Shown: piece by piece, positions 1 to 10,849 of the stretch
Numbering within the stretch: the stretch's first letter is position 1
Layout of the letters: each line of letters opens with the position of its first letter
Origin: Podocnemis expansa
Lineage: Eukaryota > Chordata > Testudines > Podocnemididae
NCBI GenBank assembly: GCA_007922195.1
Contig: ML682038.1
Span: 6,233,695 to 6,297,694 of the forward strand
Length of the DNA stretch: 64,000 bases
Direction of reading: 5' to 3'
The notes under the pieces: model-generated
The model's input: only the letters and a program-made list of their open reading frames with translations
Told to the model about the DNA's origin: nothing
Database searches by the model: none
Position numbers and translations under genes: made by a program

Positions 1-164
1 ACACACACAGCAAGGGGGAGATAAGTCGGTACCCAGAAGTGGAGAACTGGGGTCACAGCAGACCAGATAGCAGGAAGGGAACATCACATGGGTATTTCAG
101 TGAGCATTTTTAAAGACCCTCATAATTAGCATGATTTTGAAACGCCTTCATGTTGTATCTCTTC

Positions 165-975
165 CAAATTCCTTTTGTTTGTTTACAGGGTTGTGATGCA
201 AGCTTGTAATTGATTTGGCTAAATGACAGTCTGTCCAGGAGTCCTCCAAACCTCTTATAGCTCGTGTAATGTGGAACACCAGTATGATCACAAGCTCTAA
301 TGACAACATGATCAAGAAGATGCCAGTATTCCGCATATGGGTGTTTTCAAGTGGTCTCATATTTGTCCCTCTGTCTAAAGATTGTATTTATTATAAGGAA
401 ATCATGCTGCACACAATTTACCAAAGAGTAGAATGCCATTAACATGAACTCTCCCCACTCCTTTCCTAATGCTGCCTCTCCAGAGTTTGGAATGTCATCA
501 AACTCTTGCAATGAAGTCACCCATGAGTATAAGCTTGTCTTGCTTAGCTGTGGCAAAGAGAACTCCAGCAAGGGCACAGAACTACTCCTTGTTGTCTTTG
601 CCATCATCAAGCGTGGGAGCACAGGTGCTTCTGACTGCAGCATACTGATTGTTACTAAGCTTAAGGTGCAGAGTCATGAGACATTCATTAATACCCATAG
701 GAAGTTCTAAAAGCTGGCTAGCAATCTTATTTTTGATGTCAAAACCAGCTCCATCAATATACCTCCTCAGATGGCTTTCCTTTCCAAACGAAATTATAGT
801 CGCCTCCACCTTCTTTCAGTTGACCTTCTTCTTCCTGACAGATCTTTCTTAGTTAGGGCAGCAATATTAATAACATATCTTGTAAATTCTCTATTATGAC
901 AGTTTTTCTTTTTCAGGACAGCCACTGTTTTGGGAATCCATGAGAGCGCAAACATTGCAAGCGGTCAACTTCATT
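165..975 (-). mobile_element. RTE (BovB-like) LINE endonuclease fragment
   Basis: Read on the minus strand, a chain of frame-shifted pieces matches the apurinic endonuclease region of RTE-clade LINEs, the sequence also captured in CFDP2/Bcnt-like gene models. Recognisable pieces in order are an MDSQNSG start near 930-940, IDGAGFDIKNKIASQL near 700-750, HDFLIINTIFRQRDKYETT near 360-415, and TRAIRGLEDSWTDCHLAKSI near 210-275. At least two frameshifts and several stops make it a dead fragment. The reverse transcriptase is absent. It sits in PDE7A intron 1. Confidence 0.8.
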
Positions 976-2099
976 ACTTTTGTTCGTATGTTCTGACTAC
1001 ATGTGATCCCACTGGGCACAGCCAGTCAGCCATCCAAACAGATGCAAGGTAAAGGGGGAGGAAATGAGACACCCTATGTTTAGCGAACCTTTTCTAGCCC
1101 CTTCCCCATTCAGTGTAAACAGAGTGGGTCCAGGGGAAAAAAAAAAAAAAAAAAAAAGACTGCTCAGTCACAGCTGCATCTGCCAAACTGCACTTCCAGC
1201 TCACAAGTCCAAGTGCATTGTGACCAACAAGCTTGCCTTCAGATTTGTAATTAGTGTCTCCCAGAGACCACTGCTTCTGTCCCCACCACCACTTATGCCT
1301 CACTACAGGACTTTGCCAAGTGTGTTAACGTTGCCCACTAGCAGAGGCTTACAAGGGGGAACTAGTGTGCAGGAAGAAACCTCACAAAACTTCACAGGAA
1401 GAAGCTTCAGAATCAGTGGCAGGGAAGTTTGAGGCAACCAGAGGTCTCTGTCCTGCCACAGTCCTCACTCATCTTTACAACTGCAGAAAACTGAAAAGTT
1501 CGCAAATATACGTATTCCACCATTGGAGCTCTGAGAAGTTTGAACTATAATCTGGAACCTCACTCAGAACTATTTGCCAAGGTGACCCTTTCAGAAGTAC
1601 AGAACTCTGGAACACATAGTTCTCAGGGTCATTGGAACACAATAGTCTTTCCACCGCAATAAAGTAATGGTCCAAGGACAGGATCTGAAAATACAGAAAA
1701 CAATCCAAAAAATTTTATAATAAATTTAAATTGGTACTCTATTATTCTTTAAAAATACAGTTAGTGCAGTTAAAACAGCAATTAATCATGACTTTATCTT
1801 GTGATTTATTTTTTTAATCATTTGACAGTAGTAAACTGAAGCATAGGATAAGAGAAGTGTGTAGCTATAGGCAGATGTGGAAGCACAAGAAAAAAAGAAT
1901 GTTAGTCAGCGTGGTGGACAGCAGCCTCAGCATACCAGCTTCCTAATCATTTAACAAGGTCTTGATGAGCAACCCCATCAATCCCTGACAAATTGCCAGA
2001 CAACAACTATTTTAAACATTACCTACCCCTGGTTTGCCCCCCGCCCCCCCCCCACGAAGGGTGCAGATCCTCGGTGTAAGTCTTAGGATCAGGTCAGAC
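976..2099. other. No recognisable gene
   Basis: Nothing supportable was seen. The only notable feature is a 21-base A run at 1137-1157. Open frames here are short and have no recognisable family. Confidence 0.6.
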
Positions 2100-2450
2100 T
2101 GTTAAAGCAAATCAATGCAGAATTTGAATTCATATGAAGATCTGACACCGTTAACTTAGGGTTGAATAGACTATGTATATTTTTTCCCCATCATAACAGC
2201 TAACTTTGCTTTCCTTCTCCCCATCCCACTGGCTTCCTCCTATATGCTGTTCCCCACTGTTTTAATCTAAACAACTACATTGATTTGCTGTAACAGTCTG
2301 CTCTGATCCTATGACTTACACGTCCCTGCATTTATTTTCCTCCCATTCATCTACAAGTCAAATGCTAGAAGATGGAGTGGGATTTTTCCTCCCACAAAAG
2401 TTAATGCAATAAATAAATCTGTTGATCTTTAAAAGTATGACCAGACTGTT
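2100..2450 (+). mobile_element. Penelope-like element 3' fragment
   Basis: The 5' part encodes a degenerate Penelope C-terminus with the GLN...FF signature (GLNRLCIFFP near 2158-2190). It runs straight into the 3' tail that follows the same coding region in the larger copy at 43628-46198: 'ttgatttgctgtaacag', 'atgacttacac', 'ccctgcatttattt', then 'gcaataaataaatctgtt'. The match decays after about 2450. This copy helps show that the tail shared by the palindromic repeats belongs to Penelope. Confidence 0.7.
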
Positions 2451-2565
2451 TTTCTCTCCAGATGGTCTCCTCTAATCTTAACCAATACACTTCCTTCCCC
2501 CTTCCTCCCAGCCTCCCTGTATCTCACCCGCAAGTATCTAAGACCCTCTTCTACACCTTTTTCAT

Positions 2566-2820
2566 TCTCCGTTTGGGTATATCTATATGTACAGTGCTTC
2601 AGCAGCACAGCTGTACTGAAACACCTGCAGCATCTGTGGTAATGACATTATGTCAGCCTAAAGAATCCACTTCCGCAGCAGCATAAGTTGTTCCAACCAA
2701 CACAGCACTGTGCACACAAATGCTTATGTCAGTGTAACTTATGCTGCTCTGGAGTAGACCATCCATGTCCCTGTGTGACACAAGTTTTGTCAACATAGGT
2801 GATAACAGACATAGCCTTTG
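2566..2820. repeat. Possible MITE of the 'gtctacact' type
   Basis: The left edge (GGGTATATCTATATG) and right edge (reverse complement GGCTATGTCTGTTAT) are weakly inverted and resemble the termini of the better-defined element at 3256-3581. No convincing target duplication was found, so the boundaries are approximate. Confidence 0.35.
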
Positions 2821-3255
2821 ATAACATCTTAAGACTAACTTAGCCGATCTGACTTCCTAGCTCAGACCACCTCCCGTGCTCTGTATAGCCATTAAAGTTT
2901 ACTCTTCATTGTCCCTGACCTGGGAAAAGCAATCCTTACCAGCCTTTGGTGGATTACACATACACATAGGTGTGATAAAACAATTTTCACAATATCAATT
3001 ATAATTCATAAATTTGTACACAGTTTCCCCAAATCAACATAACACTGTCAAATTGGGGGTGTTCTGTTTGTTCAGAAGGTACTTTTAGAGAAAAGGAGTT
3101 TGAAGAAGGGATATGAAGGAAAACAATTACATGACTTTGTTCATAGCTGTTGGGAGATTCCCATGTCTTATGGCCAGCATGGGAGAACAAACAAAAGTGC
3201 CTGTCTGAGACATAAAAAGCACTACAAAACTTACCTGATTTCTTTAGCAGATTAA

Positions 3256-3581
3256 TGCCTTGTCTACACTAGCACTTTTGTCAGTACAGTATAGCTTTTG
3301 CTGGTCAGAAGTGCAAAAAACCAAAAAAACCCACCACCACCACACCACTCCCCGACCCATATAATCTTCCCTGACAAAGGAACTGATGTGCACAACACTG
3401 CTGGCAGGAGAGCATCTCCTGCTGATACAGCTATAGCAGTTCATTGGGAGTGATTTAATTATGCCAGTGGGGGTGCTCTCTCCTGTTAGCGTAAAATGGC
3501 TACTTGGAAGACCTTATAGAGGCACCGCAGATGGCAGCAATATAGCTGTGCTACTGTAAGGTTTGTAATGTTGACATAGCC
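3256..3581. mobile_element. TAA-flanked MITE (PIF/Harbinger-like)
   Basis: A 326-bp element with imperfect inverted termini: TGCCTTGTCTACACT on the left and, reverse-complemented, GGCTATGTCAACAT on the right. It is flanked on both sides by TAA (3253-3255 and 3582-3584). A 3-bp TWA target duplication is typical of PIF/Harbinger. There is no coding capacity. The same terminus type occurs at 20403-21218 and 55546-55793. Confidence 0.65.
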
Positions 3582-3584
3582 TAA

Positions 3585-5894
3585 GCATTTTACTGTACAG
3601 ACTTTTTGAATGTTTGTTGGCCAATCTGACTACTTGTCTTCATCTCACATTTCCCAAATGCCAACTGAAAAGACTGTGGTATTAATATATGGGGTTGTTT
3701 TCTCACAATTGAAAGAGTTTTTGTAACACCAAGCATTTATGGGTAAGATTTTTAAAAATGTCATAGTATCTAGCAGAAAGAACTGTTCAGTTTATAATCT
3801 TTTACTTAGTCCAATAATAAGTGACAAATTTTAGTTAATTTGAGCATATTTGAATATTCAAGACAAATACAACAAACTGAAACAATTTAAAATTGTGTTT
3901 CACTACAGAATTGTTTTAGGGTTGAAATAAGTTACCTCACAAACTGAAAAGGTGGGTATATCTTTTTTTTTTTTAAACCAGCTTTCTTTGAAACATGGCA
4001 CAAAACCTGATTTTACAATTTACACTCATGACAAAGGCATAAAGCTGACAATAAAGCAGATTTTTTTTTTTTTTTTTTTTTGGTGACTGTAGCCAAACTG
4101 CACTGAAATTAATGAAAATTTCAATCTACTGGTCTAGCCCTTCAGATTTTATGCAGGCAGTGAGAACAATTAGGTCGATGAAACAAGTACTCAGAAGCCT
4201 TACAAAGAGCAGCTAATATCAACAGCTCTAGTATGGCCTAATAGAAGGATTTTAGATTATGCGCACAAATAATTTAGTCTTAAAATTAGGAAATTATTTG
4301 AAGGATGTTGCGCAGCCACTTAATTACTACTGCAAAACACAAAGGCCCCGATCAGGATTGGTCCCTAAGACTCCCCATTTTTCTTAGCACTGTATAAAAT
4401 CATATGAAGACAGCCTCAGCCTGAAAGCACTTATCCTATTTGAGGCTCAACAAGTAGTTCAACTAAAGGAAGGGAGAGGATATAGGGAAAGGCATGAGCA
4501 GCAGTAATAAGATGAAGTCATCAGACAGATTAGACACATGAAAAATTTGATGGTTCCAAATAGTTCATTATTTCAATTTTTAAAATACTTTGAGAAGGTA
4601 TGGGAGGGAGAACAGTTAACAAAAGAAAGAAGGAAGACAGGAGGATTGAGAGAGTGCAAATGACAGCAGACATTGAAAGAGAGTAGTCACAGCATGCAGA
4701 TAGACTACACCCAAAAATCAGACTGTAGAAGGCAGTCTGCAAACTGGTATGTGACTGTGCTTTACCCTTTGCTCTGCTTCAGCAAATGGTGCTTACAGGG
4801 CAAGTGCTAGCGCTGAGAACATCCAGAAGTCTTATCTTTCCCAGCCCACATGGAGTTTACTCGTACTTGCTACCCCAAGTCGGGAACTGTGTCCCTGGAG
4901 GAAGGCTGGACTTTTTGCCATTTGTTTTGGCCTTTTTTTTCCCCCTTGAAGAGGGGGGGGAATTGTATCAGAACCCCAGGCTCAAGTTGGTCCTCAAAAT
5001 GTCTGACATTTGAATAAATAAAGTTAAATGAAAGAGGGGCTGGGTTCCACTGAACAAGATGTACCAAACTGATGTACAAATTGTTTCACGGACCTCCCTG
5101 GAAGGAACTCCCCTCTCATGAAGTCACAAGGGAAGGGTAGCTGCACCAAACTGAAATGGGGGTTGTGTGTAAATGCATCCTGTAAGTACTGGTTAATCCA
5201 GGCTTGATTTCTGTAGGTGCAGCAGCACTCATTGACCCCACATAAAGCCACCCCTGCTATGCAAGCAAGACACTCATTCCTTATTTACAAAGGCATAGCA
5301 TCACAGGGTCCTCAGCTCAAAGTGGAGCCTCTGGCTGTTGCTGCAACACAACTAAATCTAAAAATACTCCCATAATCTTAACTCTTTGAAGGACCCAACT
5401 CCATTAGTAATGAAACAGCTACTGCTAAAATTATGGGAACAGCAGTTCTTTTAAACAAATTACAAAGAAAAAAGTAACTTCTTGTACAATCAAGAACTGC
5501 GTCTTCCTTTAAACTGCATGCATAATAGTTATTATACCCAACAATTACCTATTCCTTACATTTCATTCTCAATCATTTGTGTATTCCATTCACCATGCCA
5601 CCAACACTACTCGCACATGCTACGTTTCATTATCATCAGAGAGAGACCTGCAACCCTACTCTCCAATCTCCGTAAGTATGTGCACGTAAATTAGAGCTGG
5701 TCTCAAAGTACAGGAATGCAGGTTATCCTTTTCTTTACATACTTGAAGAAATGCAAACATGTGATAGTGTTTTCAATATGACACTGGAAACAAACAAATG
5801 AAAAAAATCAGCAAGCAACCTAAACATAACTCAAACATCCCAAGCAAAAGAATACACAGAACACTTAAAAGACAGCAACTAAAACCTTTTTTAT
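3585..5894. other. PDE7A intron, no gene recognised
   Basis: AT-rich intronic sequence without an assignable repeat. It contains a 21-base T run at 4061-4081, which could be a reversed poly(A) tail of a decayed retroelement. No convincing exon was found on either strand. Confidence 0.6.
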
Positions 5895-7234
5895 TGTAAG
5901 GCAGGTTTAGAAGCTGTGCCTAACTGCTTGGGGGGGGGGGCAGGCATCTAATCTGCATGGGTCATGTATTAGCTTGAACACAAGGAGCACAACTAAGTAT
6001 TAGCATACTAGGTGCAAGGCATAGTGGGTAATGGTATTTGGGGTTAATCTGATCACAAATCTGTCAATATCTGTTATTCTACTGAAAGAAAATATAAAAT
6101 ACTCTCTTTTGTGAATTGCTACTCTCTGTTTCTAATCTGTCTGGGTTAGTTAAAGGGTAAAAGTTACCCTTAGTTAAAAAGAGATTTGTAGGGAAGGCGA
6201 CCACATGTTTCAACCTGAAAGAAGGGGGGGAGGGGGTTTGAGGCTACCTCTTATTGCCTCCCCTGTCTAATGATAGATCTGGCTAGGCTTCTTCTGCAAC
6301 CTTTGCCATTCAGATAGAGGTAGCTGTTTGCAGCTACTTGAAGTTAAGAGCTGACATCACTAGAAATAGAAGTAAATTCTCTCAGAGCTAAAATTTACTA
6401 AAGAGAGAGAAAACCCTCTTTCTGAGATGAAATCACTGAAGAGGAGCAGCAGATAAAGAAGCCAGCGGATAGTGAGAGCAGCCAGCAACAAGCTGGGCAG
6501 CATGAGTGACCAGTGGGCGGAGCTGGTGGACAGACGGCAGAGCCAGTGGACGGTGAGAGCAGCCACCGGCAAGCTGGGCAGTGTGAATGACCAGCAGGCG
6601 GAGGCAGTGGATGGTGAGAGCAGCCAGCAGCGAGCTGGGTGGCATGTGTGACTGGTTGGCGGAGCTGGTGAACAGCAGGCAGAGCCCAGGGACAGTGCTA
6701 TCGACTGGAGTGAGTGGCCAGTACATGGCACCGGCAGACAGCTGGTATCAAAGACACTCCCTACATACCCTAGGGTTGGTTGTGAGCCTAGTTAGCACTG
6801 ATTCTCCAGATCAGTGCCAAGTTTGCTAGTGAGTTTACCTTTGCTGTTATGATATGTGGGATCATGTTGGAGGCCTGATTAACACTTATTCCCCAGCTCA
6901 GTGCTAGTTTTGCCATTAAGTCTTGTATGTTCTGTTATGCGGTGTGGGTTGTTGGGAACTTTGTTCTGTACTGCTTTGCTAGATCAGCCCTGATTTCTGT
7001 TATTTGGCCTTTTACACTATTTTACTACTATTAAAAGTTCTGCTTACTACACTCAGACTCATGCTTGCGAGTGGGGAAGCCTTACCCCTTTCGGGGTGCC
7101 CAGGGAACAGTGCAGGATTCCCCAGAAATCTAGGTGGGGGGTTCGAGCTGGTCGATGGTGCTTTATTACTGGGAAACCCCTAAGTATAGAACCCGGCCCT
7201 TGTTCTGCCAGCCTGCCCTGGCAGAAGGGTTACA
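5895..7234 (+). mobile_element. Solo LTR of an endogenous retrovirus (copy 1)
   Basis: A 1,340-bp unit beginning TGTAAGGCAGG and ending CAGAAGGGTTACA, so it has TG...CA ends within a TGTAA/TTACA inverted pair. A related unit of the same structure lies at 32835-34048. Flanks are TTAT and CTAT, a likely 4-bp duplication with one mismatch, as expected for class I (gamma-like) retroviruses. The centre (about 6460-6690) holds tandem units rich in 'gagctgg' and 'gtgagagcagcc'. An ATTAAA signal near 7029 supports plus orientation. There is no internal retroviral sequence next to it, so it is a solo LTR. Confidence 0.75.
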
Positions 7235-7929
7235 CTATTACAATTCCATTCAAATAAAATCTTTTTGAAAATTCAAAGGTTTATTACAGGAAAACTTCAC
7301 CAGCACACTGATAAAAACAAAAAGTACATTAGAAAACATTTATTCACATCACTTGCAGTGTTTCTATAAAAAGAGCCTTTTTGACATTTTGGTTTTTAAC
7401 TGTTTTTCATCTTTTGAATCCTGTAATATGCACAAGAAAGATGTCACGGGAATTAGAAAGGCAAAGATGGCATTACTGTACGCAGACCTCCGAAGTTTGA
7501 ATCTTACATTAAAAAAGAGAAATGTTCACTATTACAGCAATGTTTTATTCTGAACTTGCAACAGTATCTTAAGCAGTGTAAGGAAAAGAGGTAAACTCAA
7601 ACAGAGATTTTGGCTTTTTGAGGGAAGGAGAACATAAGAAATCTGTATACCTAGCCTGAAAAATAACTAAAGCAAAAGAATCGCTGACTTTGGAAAGCCA
7701 TTTAAAAGAATTTACTGCATGCTCTGAAGTCAGTTAGTAAAGGATTATGTCAGCGATAACTAGTAACAGGAAAAATTCAATCTGAGGAACAGCTAGTCAA
7801 AGAGGCAAAAATGTAATGGGTAACAAATATTTAAGTACATCAGAAGCAGGAAGCCTGCTAAACCACCAGTGGGACTCTGGGACAAATGAGGTGCAAAGGA
7901 AGATAAGATCATTTTGGAGAAACTAAATT
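7235..7929. other. PDE7A intron, no gene recognised
   Basis: AT-rich intronic DNA between the solo LTR and the CR1 fragment. Nothing assignable was seen. Confidence 0.55.
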
Positions 7930-9620
7930 AACTCTTGTGACTGTCTACACTGCTGAGGATGTCAGGGAGATTCCCAAATTTGAGCCATTCTTATTAGGTG
8001 ACAAATCTGAGGAATCATCCCAAACTCTGGGGGGTTGTTAGGGCAGATTTTGGAACAAATTAATAAATCAAACAGTAATAAATCACCAGAACCCAATGCT
8101 ATCCCTCCAAGAGTTCTGAAGGAACTCAAATGTGAAATTGTAGAATTAACAATTCTGGTGTGCAACCTACCATTTAAATCAGCTTCTGTATCAGATAACT
8201 GAAGGAAAGCTAATGTGATGCCAACTTTTAAAAAGGGCTTCAGAAGCAATCCTAGTAATTGCAGGCAAGTAAGCATACCCTCAAAATCAGGCATACTGGC
8301 TGGAATTATAGTAAAAAATCAATTTATTAGACACATAGATAAATAAAAACTAGTTGGGAAAGTCTCAATACTGCTTTTGTAAAGGAAAATCATGCCTCAA
8401 CAATCCACAAGAATTCTTTGAATAGGTCAAGAAGCATTTGCAGAATCGAATCGAATCATAGAGTTGGAAGGGACCTCATGAGATCATCGAGTCCAACCCC
8501 CTGGGACTTGAACCCAGGACCTTCTGCATATTAAGCAGCAGTGCTAGCCACTACACTATTTGCAGATGGATAAGGATGATCCAGGGGATACATTTAAATT
8601 TTCAGGAAGTCTTTGACAAGCTCACCAAAAGCTCTTAAGCAAAGCAAGCAGTCATCGGATTAGAGAGAAGGTCCTCTCATGGATCAACAACTGGATGAAA
8701 GCTAGGAGGCAAGGCATAGGAATAAATAGCCCATTTTCCAAATGGAGAGAGGTAAGTAGTGGTTGGTCCCAAGGATCTGTACTAGGGCCAATACTATTCA
8801 ATATATTTATAAATGATTTGCAAAAAGCAGTAAACAGTAAGATGGCAAAATTGGCAGATGATATAAAACTACTCAAGATAGTTAAGTCCAAAGCAAATTG
8901 CAAAAAGCTACAATGGAATCTCCAAAAACCATGTCACTGAGTAACAAAATGGCAAATGAGATTCTGTTCTAATGAACATTGAAAAACGTAATCCGTAAAA
9001 ATATAAGAGAGAGAAGTTTAAATGAACTGTTATCACTCAAGAAATATCTTAGAGATATTGTGGTTAGTTCTTTGAAAACATCCAATCATGGTGCAAGAGC
9101 AGTCAAAAAAAACCCAACCAAACAAACAATGTTAGGAATCATTAGGAAAAGAATTGGTAAGGCCAAAAATATATTTTCTCTTTATAAATCCATGGTCCTC
9201 CCACGTCTTAAAAACTGCATGCAAATCTGGCCACCCCATTTCAAAATAGAAGACATACAGGAATTTGAAAAGATAAAGAGAAGGGCAATAAAAATCATTA
9301 GGATTACGGAACAGCTTCCAGATGAGGAGAGATTAATAAAACTGGGAACTTTCAGCATGGAAAGAGAGGTTACTAAGAGGGATATGGTGGAGGTCTATAA
9401 AATAATGCCTGGTGTAGTATAAGTAAACAAGTAAGTATTACACCCCATAACACAAGAACTAGGTATACCAAATGCAATTAATAGGCAACAGGTTTAAAGT
9501 GAAGAAAACAAAGTATTTCTTTACCCTATGAACAACCACCCGCTGCAACTCTTTTTGCTACAGGATGCTGTGAAGGCCAAGACCATAATGGGGTTTAGAA
9601 GTAAACTGGACAGACTTGTG
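7930..9620 (+). mobile_element. CR1-type LINE ORF2 fragment
   Basis: Plus-strand reading gives, in order, the reverse-transcriptase region (SPEPNAIPPRVLKELK near 8090-8135; KANVMPTFKKG near 8208-8240; GSVLGPILFNIFINDL near 8775-8820; a degenerate catalytic box ADDIKLLKI near 8855-8880) and the C-terminal region (FSMEREVTKRDMVEVYKIM near 9350-9407). Several frameshifts and stops show that it is dead. A SINE is inserted at 8445-8557. It could belong to an L3 or other CR1-group lineage. Confidence 0.8.
8445..8557 (-). mobile_element. tRNA-derived SINE with CR1-like tail
   Basis: On the minus strand this starts with a tRNA-like part holding an A-box-like 'tggctagcactg' and a clear B box 'ggttcaagtcc'. 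It continues into a CR1-type 3' tail ('ctcatgaggtcccttccaac', 'tctatgattcg') ending in tandem 'attcg' units. It is flanked by a perfect 9-bp direct repeat ATTTGCAGA (8436-8444 and 8558-8566), so it is an intact insertion into the CR1 fragment. Turtle Pol III SINEs are known to combine a tRNA-Lys-like head with a CR1-like tail. Confidence 0.85.
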
Positions 9621-9706
9621 GAAAACAGGTCTACCAATGGGTAGGGATTGCTGTTTGCCAAAAGACATGGGCAACAGGAAGTATCACCTGATGATCACTT
9701 GTTGTA

Positions 9707-9920
9707 TTCAAGTTCCAAAGGGGCAGCCATATTAGTCTAGTAAAGCAAAAAAAAAAACAAAAAACAAGGAGTCTAACAGATTTATTTATCGCATGAGCTT
9801 TCATGGGAGAATATCCTACTTCATCAGACGCTTTGAAGAGCAGCTCTTCAAAGTGTCTGACGAAGCGGGATATTCTCCCACGAAAGCTCATGCGATAAAT
9901 AAATTTGTTCTATTCTTTCT
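9707..9920. mobile_element. Inverted dimer of Penelope 3' tails
   Basis: Two copies of one tail meet head-on around 9842. Each arm is about 66 bp (9776-9841 and 9843-9908) and contains 'gcatgagctttcatggga' or its partner 'cacgaaagctcatgcg'. The left copy continues to the terminal 'agttccaaaggggcagcc' motif, while the right copy stops after 'aaatttgtt'. The tail is the same as that at the 3' end of the Penelope element at 43628-46198. Confidence 0.7.
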
Positions 9921-10104
9921 CTCTAAAGCACCTGGCACTGACCACTCTCAGAAGACAGGATATTGGGGAAGATGCACCACTTCGCTAACTCATTGTCATT
10001 CAGGATTATCTTTTCACCAGCATAACAGATAAGTAACCTTTTGCTATAAGTAGCCTAACAGAAAGACAGCTGCCATCAAACACCAGGCAGCTCAAGCTTT
10101 ATAA

Positions 10105-10579
10105 CAGGTGTTGCCAAACTGCTGCTCAGGAACCACGTGGCTCTTGAATGAAAAATTGTGGCTCCTGGAAGAACATCAGCAAGTCAGTTTAGGAAAGCAG
10201 CCCCAGGTCAGGAGTTCAGGAGGGGGTTGGGGCAATGGGGAGAAGTGCAGCATGGCTGGGTACGGCGGGGAGAAGTGTGGCATGGTCAGGATTTTAAAAA
10301 AACCTTGCCACTAGCCTGCAGTCCTCTACATCGAGCAGCAGCTCTGTTTTTACTGTATAGGCCTAATTTTCATGGTGACCTTAAGTAATTATTAGAATCT
10401 GACATTAGTAGGATCGACATTTGTTCTCTTTTTATGATAAAATCAAAGAGTGCAATGAATTTTAAGCCTAGTAATTTTGGAGTAGGTAAAAGTATATGGC
10501 TATAAGCCTCAGTGTGGCTCTCAAAGGTTTAATAATCAACTCGTGCGGCTCTTGAGTTCCATAAATTTGGCCAACCCTG
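10105..10579. mobile_element. hAT MITE
   Basis: A 475-bp non-coding element with termini CAGGTGTTGCCAAACTG and, reverse-complemented, CAGGGTTGGCCAAATT. It is bounded by 8-bp direct repeats CTTTATAA (10097-10104) and CTTTATCA (10580-10587), which differ at one base. CAG termini plus an 8-bp duplication identify the hAT superfamily. The element lies about 400 bp inside PDE7A intron 1. Confidence 0.85.
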
Positions 10580-10849
10580 CTTTATCATCTTGGTTGCGCC
10601 GTTATAACGTTGGCAAAACAGGACACAAAACTAAATTTTCCCAGCTTACAGGCACCCACCGCTTCGTCGACAAACGCTAACACACGTTGTCACAAGAAGT
10701 GCCACATGCGGCTACAAACATGCCAGGAAGGGATGGAGAAAAGAAGCCCTGGTGACAGGCAGCCTCTTGGTGGCGGTGCCCAGCTGATTGTAGCCCAGGG
10801 ACTGACTGAACCGGCCGCGGGAGTGACTAAGCCAGAGCCAGGGGGTGTG

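Noticed and set aside
1..10. 'acacacac' as a CA microsatellite
   Set aside because: Only the last few bases of a possible tract are in the window, so it cannot be judged.
148..360. Small membrane-like protein on the minus strand
   Set aside because: It is the C-terminal piece of an RTE endonuclease read after a frameshift (TRAIRGLEDSWTDCHLAKSI).
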